A stretch of DNA of 9,154 nucleotides, taken from Clostridia bacterium. GTDB taxonomy: Bacteria > Bacillota > Clostridia > UBA1381. Position numbers and translations under genes: made by a program. Positions 5,759-9,154 of this stretch are shown piece after piece. The stretch's first letter is position 1. Every line of letters begins with the position of its first letter. Below the pieces are notes generated by a model. The model searched no databases. It was not told where the DNA came from and worked only from the letters and a program-made list of their open reading frames with translations. The stretch is taken from positions 1 through 9,154 of the forward strand of contig JAFQNU010000195.1 in the NCBI GenBank assembly GCA_017420825.1, in the 5' to 3' direction.

Positions 5759-7174
5759 TTATGCAAGCGGCAGGGTAAAGGTGAATTTCGTGAATTTTAC
5801 ATCACTGCCTTCTTTAGCGTCAATACATTCCGCCCATATTTTTTGTTTATGGAGATTGATTATGTTTTTAGCTAATGACAATCCCAGTCCTGCACCTTTT
5901 TTATCCTTACTTCTTGATTTATCGGTTTTATAAAATCTGTCAAACAGATTTTTCATTTCGTCCTCACTTATACCAATACCAAAATTACCTACACTCACAG
6001 CTACTCTTTTGTTCTCTATTTGTGTCTTAATAATAACCTTTGTATTTTCATAGCTGAACTTTATTGCGTTATCTATAATATTTATTACCACTCGCTTAAT
6101 TGCGTCCTTATCAGCAAGAACATTTATTTTTTCAGGTTTGAAAATAACCTCAGGCTCAAGATTTTTGTCGTCTATTTTATTTCCAAGCTGAATTATACAG
6201 GTTCTTATCAGCTCATTAATATCAAATTCGGTAATGTCAAGCTTGTAGCCTGAAGACTGCATTTTAGTCATTTCAAGCATATCATTTGTAAGCTTGACAA
6301 GTCTTTTTGACTCGTCATAAACAATCTGTAAGTATTCTCTTTCCTTTTCGGGCGGAACAGTACCATCTAAAATACCGCCTACAAAGCCTGATATCGAGGT
6401 CATAGGTGTTCGTAACTCGTGCGACACATCAGAAATAAATCCCGAACGCATATCATCAAGCCTTTCGAGTGAGTCTGCCATATAGTTAAAGCTTGATGCA
6501 AGCTGACCTATCTCGTCTTTAGTTACAGGAATTCTTTTTTTGAAATTTCCCGATGCAATTTGTAAAACACCCCTGTTAATTTCTTTAATTGGGTTTGTAA
6601 TTCTTCTACCTATTACATATGTCACCGTACACCCAACAATCACAGCCAAAAGACTTGCCATCAGCATCATGAATATATAATCGTAGAGCCTTTCACGAAT
6701 ATTAGGAATTTGTGTGCAAAAATATATACCACCGACAATGCTGTTACGATAGCTTATCGGAACTCCGACAGTAAACACCTTTTTTTCATATATTCCTCCA
6801 AAATTGGAGTGTAGCTTTATTGTCTCACCGCTTAAAACTTTGGCATTAAAATCCTTTGGCACCTGTTGAGTGTCAATAGTTGATGCATACACCTCACCAT
6901 CACTGTTTACCACCGTTATATCCGACTCAGCATAATCAGCATACTGTGTCAACATTCTGTTATATATAGGATAATTTCTGTAGTCAGGATTTTCAATCTG
7001 TAAATATACTGTAAGGTACTGAATATTTTCCGCAACCTCCATGTCAGTTTCATACTGACTGTCGGTTATGTAATCATTTACAAGAAATATCAGTGTTGCC
7101 AAAAGAGTAAGAAGTGCAATAAGCACCATCATAATATTATTCCAAAAAAGTCTTGTAAAGACCGACTTGAACAA
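5759..7174 (-). CDS. Two-component sensor histidine kinase (TTG start)
   Basis: A 471-residue membrane kinase that should phosphorylate the response regulator encoded just upstream. Order: first membrane segment about 14-34; extracytoplasmic sensor about 35-165 with no recognised ligand motif; second membrane segment about 166-188; HAMP linker about 189-240; HisKA with DVSHELRTPMTS (249-260, phospho-acceptor His252); HATPase_c with N box NIIDNAIKFS (365-374), G1 box NFGIGI (397-402), F box FDRFYKTDKSRS (411-422) and G2 box KGAGLGLSLAKNI (426-438). In the G1 box the usual DxGxG aspartate is Asn397, a variant known in other Firmicutes kinases. The start is TTG directly after the regulator's TAA; the next in-frame ATG falls inside the first membrane segment. 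No clear terminator follows the gene. Confidence 0.93.
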   Translation of the reverse strand: MFKSVFTRLFWNNIMMVLIALLTLLATLIFLVNDYITDSQYETDMEVAENIQYLTVYLQIENPDYRNYPIYNRMLTQYADYAESDITVVNSDGEVYASTIDTQQVPKDFNAKVLSGETIKLHSNFGGIYEKKVFTVGVPISYRNSIVGGIYFCTQIPNIRERLYDYIFMMLMASLLAVIVGCTVTYVIGRRITNPIKEINRGVLQIASGNFKKRIPVTKDEIGQLASSFNYMADSLERLDDMRSGFISDVSHELRTPMTSISGFVGGILDGTVPPEKEREYLQIVYDESKRLVKLTNDMLEMTKMQSSGYKLDITEFDINELIRTCIIQLGNKIDDKNLEPEVIFKPEKINVLADKDAIKRVVINIIDNAIKFSYENTKVIIKTQIENKRVAVSVGNFGIGISEDEMKNLFDRFYKTDKSRSKDKKGAGLGLSLAKNIINLHKQKIWAECIDAKEGSDVKFTKFTFTLPLA

Positions 7175-7861
7175 TTACCTCACCTCAAATTTGTATCCGA
7201 CTCCCCATACGGTTTTTAAAGTCCAGTTTCCTTCTATGCCCTCAAGCTTTTCTCTGAGTCTTTTTATATGCACATCAACAGTTCTTGAATCTCCGAAATA
7301 ATCAAAGCCCCAAACCTCTTCCAAAAGCTGTTCTCTTGTAAATACCCTGTTCGGATTTGATGCAAGATAGTGCAAAAGCTCAAGCTCCTTCGGCGGAATT
7401 TCTAAGATGTTACCATTTAATTTAAGCTCATAATTTGCAAGATTTACGCTAAGGTTCTGAAATACCACTTCTTCCGTGTCATTCTTTTCTTTTACCTCAC
7501 TACGACGTAAAACAGCTTTAATTCTTGCAATAAGCTCCTTAGTTTCAAACGGTTTCACCATATAATCATCTGCACCAAGCTCCAAACCTAAAACCTTGTC
7601 AAAGGTTTCTCCTTTAGCTGTCAGCATGATGATAGGTGTGTCACTTGTTTTTCTTATTTCCTTGCACACCTGCCAGCCGTCAGCCTCGGGCATCATAACA
7701 TCAAGAACAACAAGGTCAGGCTTGGTTTTGTTAAAAGTATCTATCGCTTCTTTGCCGTTTGCTGCAGTTACTGTGGTGTATCCTTCTTTTTCAATATATA
7801 GCCTTAATAATTCAATTATGTTTCTGTCATCATCAGCAATCAGAATTTTTGCAGAATTCAT
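7175..7861 (-). CDS. Response regulator, OmpR/PhoB family
   Basis: A 228-residue cytoplasmic DNA-binding regulator. The receiver domain (4-118) keeps all key residues: the acidic pair in ADDD (9-12), phospho-acceptor Asp54 in VVLDVMMPEADG (51-62), Thr81 in MLTAKGE and Lys103 in MVKPFE. The C-terminal winged-helix domain (about 130-226) shows IPPKELELLHYL, REQLLEEVWGFDYFGDSRTVDVHIKRLR (177-204, recognition helix) and the ending TVWGVGYKFE. ATG at 7861 is chosen because GAAAGGA at 7871-7877 ends nine bases upstream; earlier TTG (7879) and ATG (7870) codons overlap or abut that site. It is the first gene of a regulator-kinase operon with its own strong promoter. The signal and target genes cannot be told from sequence. 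Confidence 0.95.
   Translation of the reverse strand: MNSAKILIADDDRNIIELLRLYIEKEGYTTVTAANGKEAIDTFNKTKPDLVVLDVMMPEADGWQVCKEIRKTSDTPIIMLTAKGETFDKVLGLELGADDYMVKPFETKELIARIKAVLRRSEVKEKNDTEEVVFQNLSVNLANYELKLNGNILEIPPKELELLHYLASNPNRVFTREQLLEEVWGFDYFGDSRTVDVHIKRLREKLEGIEGNWTLKTVWGVGYKFEVR
7178..7186 (-). promoter_or_regulatory. Ribosome binding site for the TTG start of the kinase
   Basis: GAGGTGAGG covers the last codons of the regulator (E-V-R). The first GAGG ends eight bases before the TTG at 7174, so that TTG can be used. The arrangement, with the site inside the upstream gene and TAA abutting TTG, repeats the scpA-scpB junction. Confidence 0.65.
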
Positions 7862-7870
7862 ATTTATCAT

Positions 7871-7877
7871 TCCTTTC
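7871..7877 (-). promoter_or_regulatory. Ribosome binding site that fixes the regulator start at 7861
   Basis: GAAAGGA is nine bases from the ATG at 7861. The upstream in-frame TTG at 7879 overlaps it and the ATG at 7870 touches it, so neither can be served by it. Confidence 0.75.
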
Positions 7878-7948
7878 AATTATAGCCTTTTTTATCTTCT
7901 GTTAAACTTCAAGTAAGAATAATTCATGCCTATTATATCTTTTTATTC

Positions 7949-7977
7949 ATTATATAATATATTTTTATCTAAGTCAA
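7949..7977 (-). promoter_or_regulatory. Strong sigma-A-type promoter of the two-component operon
   Basis: On the minus strand TTGACT (7977-7972), a 17-base spacer and a perfect TATAAT (7954-7949). Transcription would begin near 7942, giving a leader of about 80 bases before the regulator ATG. This is the best promoter match in the window. Confidence 0.8.
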
Positions 7978-7988
7978 TAACGAAAGAA

Positions 7989-8006
7989 AACAATTCAAAT
8001 ATTGTT
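7989..8006. repeat. Operator-like inverted repeat upstream of the two-component promoter
   Basis: AACAAT (7989-7994) and ATTGTT (8001-8006) form a perfect 6-base inverted repeat with a 6-base gap. Its near edge is 11 bases upstream of the -35 box, where an activator could sit. It may be an autoregulatory site, but OmpR-family regulators often prefer direct repeats, and AT-rich DNA makes such palindromes by chance. Confidence 0.35.
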
Positions 8007-8061
8007 AAAATTTAATTTAAAAAACGTTTCTTTATCAGCATAAACTAATTAATTTTGCAAG

Positions 8062-8090
8062 AAAAAAGAGACCGCCTCGGCGGTCTCTTT
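8062..8090 (-). terminator. Strong intrinsic terminator after the 47-residue gene
   Basis: Read on the minus strand, AAAGAGACCGCC (8090-8079) pairs with GGCGGTCTCTTT (8076-8065), a GC-rich stem with a very small loop; the last pair probably opens to give four loop bases. A six-T tract (8067-8062) follows the GGTCTC of the stem. It is 18 bases past the stop of the small gene, which supports that gene being the real end of a transcript. Confidence 0.9.
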
Positions 8091-8107
8091 GAAGTTTTAG
8101 GGTTATC

Positions 8108-8251
8108 TTACCACTCAAATACGATAACGTTTGTGTCAGCATCTGATGTAAATGCAGCTTTTGCATCTCCCTCTAAAACGATGCTTGATGTAATAACGTC
8201 TTCAACTTCGATTTTTTCTATTAATGCCATTGGCTTTTCATAAATTTTCAT
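8108..8251 (-). CDS. Small protein of unknown function, 47 residues
   Basis: Encodes a 47-residue peptide that opens MKIYEKPMALIEKIEVEDVI and ends NVIVFEW. Support comes from a good ribosome binding site (GGTGGAG at 8260-8266, 8 bases before the ATG), a 21-base gap to the larger gene upstream, and the strong terminator just after it. The start resembles a group of small Clostridia proteins that begin with a (K/E)YxKP-type segment and a later VEDVIxxS, but I recall this only loosely and know no function. It has no Cys, no signal peptide and no membrane helix, is acidic, and alternates hydrophobic residues as a beta strand would. A peptide precursor or a partner of the upstream protein is possible; neither is shown. 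Confidence 0.7.
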   Translation of the reverse strand: MKIYEKPMALIEKIEVEDVITSSIVLEGDAKAAFTSDADTNVIVFEW

Positions 8252-8272
8252 AATTATTACTCCACCTTTCTA

Positions 8273-9154
8273 TTAATCTACCACTGAGAATGTAATTGCA
8301 GGACCTTCAGCGTCAGCAGTTACAAGTACAGGGATAATCTTTGCACTAACACCTTCACCAATATTCAAGTGAGCCTGAATTGATGCAGTTGTCTTAGCTT
8401 CGTTTGTTCCATCAGTAGCGTATAAGTACTTAGCTGTTGCAGGAGCTGTGAAATCAATTACGTCTCCCTTTACATAGTAAGCTTTGCCAGGGAACTTAGC
8501 TGCGAGCACTTCCTGAGCAGCAGCACCAAGTGTGCTAACAGCTGTATAGCTAACTTTCTGCTCGGCAGGATAACCAACGATCGTTGATGAAGGAGCAAAC
8601 ACATTTTCTGCACCATCTTTATCTGTACCATCCCACACTTGCGCAAATTTAGTTGAAGGTTTTGCATCATCATGAGCAGTTAAAGTCATATCTGTAATAT
8701 CTGTTCCGTCTGCTGCAAAAATTGTCCATGTCACTAAAAGTAAATCGTCTTGTTTTATATATTCAGAACTCTCTGCTGCTCCCCATGCGTAAGCAATTTT
8801 ATTTTTATTTAAATCTGTGCCTGGTGCAGAGGTTCCTGTTGACCAATTTTTTGTAGTCTTTATAAACACAATATCTTTAGATGTTGTATATTTAACTGCA
8901 ACACCCTCTATACCTTGTATATAAGCACCTGTATAAGCAACTGTTGTACCATTTTCCTTGACTGATGCTTTTTTCGCTCCACCTTTTACTGTTAGGGTAA
9001 TATCATATAACTTTGCGCCATAAATATCTTCATATTCAAGCTCTTCATCATAACTATCATCTAATGTTTTACCTGTATCGGTAAAATTCCATACATATTG
9101 TTCATTAGGTACTACTATAGCAGCTTCTGCAACTATCAAAGCTGATAAATTTGA
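8273..9154 (-). CDS. Probable extracellular protein, 5' end outside the window (partial)
   Basis: The last 293 codons of a gene; the frame stays open to the window edge, so the start is missing. A TTG at 9139 could be read as a start, but no ribosome binding site can be seen for it. The sequence has no Cys, is rich in Ala, Thr, Asp and Val, and has many short beta-like stretches, as in secreted or cell-surface proteins. The first visible residues, SNLSALIVAEAAIVV, may be part of a signal peptide or an earlier domain. Segments such as LYDITLTVKGG, NKIAYAWGAAES and DDLLLVTWTIFAADGTDITDMTL follow the strand pattern of cohesin-like domains; this is a visual impression only. There is no sortase motif, dockerin or SLH domain in the visible part. 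It is co-transcribed with the small gene after it. Confidence 0.75.
   Translation of the reverse strand, partial: SNLSALIVAEAAIVVPNEQYVWNFTDTGKTLDDSYDEELEYEDIYGAKLYDITLTVKGGAKKASVKENGTTVAYTGAYIQGIEGVAVKYTTSKDIVFIKTTKNWSTGTSAPGTDLNKNKIAYAWGAAESSEYIKQDDLLLVTWTIFAADGTDITDMTLTAHDDAKPSTKFAQVWDGTDKDGAENVFAPSSTIVGYPAEQKVSYTAVSTLGAAAQEVLAAKFPGKAYYVKGDVIDFTAPATAKYLYATDGTNEAKTTASIQAHLNIGEGVSAKIIPVLVTADAEGPAITFSVVD

Noticed and set aside
7879..7884. TATAAT on the minus strand just before the regulator gene
   Set aside because: No -35 box at a workable distance, and transcription would start inside the ribosome binding site.
8055..8243. Plus-strand open frame of 62 codons
   Set aside because: It is antisense to the terminator and to the 47-residue gene, which has a good ribosome binding site on the minus strand.
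8470..8673. Minus-strand open frame inside the secreted-type gene in another frame
   Set aside because: Repetitive Leu/Gln-rich shadow of the Ala/Thr-rich coding frame; no start context.
1..9154. CRISPR array, tRNA, rRNA, insertion sequence, toxin-antitoxin or phage-defence genes
   Set aside because: I found no regularly spaced repeats, cloverleaf-like sequence, transposase motifs, terminal inverted repeats or defence-type domains on either strand.

Overview
The window looks like chromosomal DNA from an AT-rich, Gram-positive, spore-forming Clostridia member (Bacillota), probably of the Oscillospiraceae/Lachnospiraceae type. The evidence is strong AGGAGG-like ribosome binding sites, frequent TTG and GTG starts, a GerW/YtfJ sporulation protein, a DUF2953 protein and ScpA/ScpB in one operon, and a long divergent PRPP synthetase. 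I see no tRNA, rRNA, CRISPR array, insertion sequence or prophage gene. Most of the window is housekeeping DNA; the right edge looks more accessory.

Left region (1-1740, + strand): a divergent ribose-phosphate pyrophosphokinase followed 18 bases later by a Nudix ADP-ribose pyrophosphatase. The two reactions can be chained, because ribose 5-phosphate released from ADP-ribose is the substrate for making PRPP. This pair converges on a minus-strand membrane acyltransferase of the HGSNAT/DUF1624 type (1723-2451). The two genes overlap by 4 bases, inside a palindrome that probably terminates transcription and gives both proteins nearly the same last residues.

Central region (2515-5628, - strand): a compact five-gene operon, in transcription order a site-2-protease-family membrane metalloprotease, scpA, scpB, a DUF2953 membrane protein and gerW. 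It has a candidate sigma-A-type promoter just upstream (5681-5709) and a clear intrinsic terminator after gerW (2472-2507). It joins chromosome condensation/segregation (ScpAB with SMC) to envelope and sporulation functions.

Right-central region (5759-7861, - strand): a two-component system, an OmpR-family response regulator followed directly by its histidine kinase. It is driven by a very good promoter (TTGACT, 17 bases, TATAAT at 7949-7977) with an operator-like inverted repeat just upstream. The kinase gene has no convincing terminator, so some read-through into the central operon is possible.

Right edge (8108-9154, - strand): the 3' part of a gene for a Cys-free, Ala/Thr/Asp-rich, probably extracellular protein with cohesin-like sequence character, whose start lies outside the window. 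It is followed by a 47-residue small gene and a strong terminator. These two are the least familiar genes here. No gene-free stretch exceeds 300 bases; the longest (7862-8107) holds the two-component promoter, the inverted repeat and the small gene's terminator.
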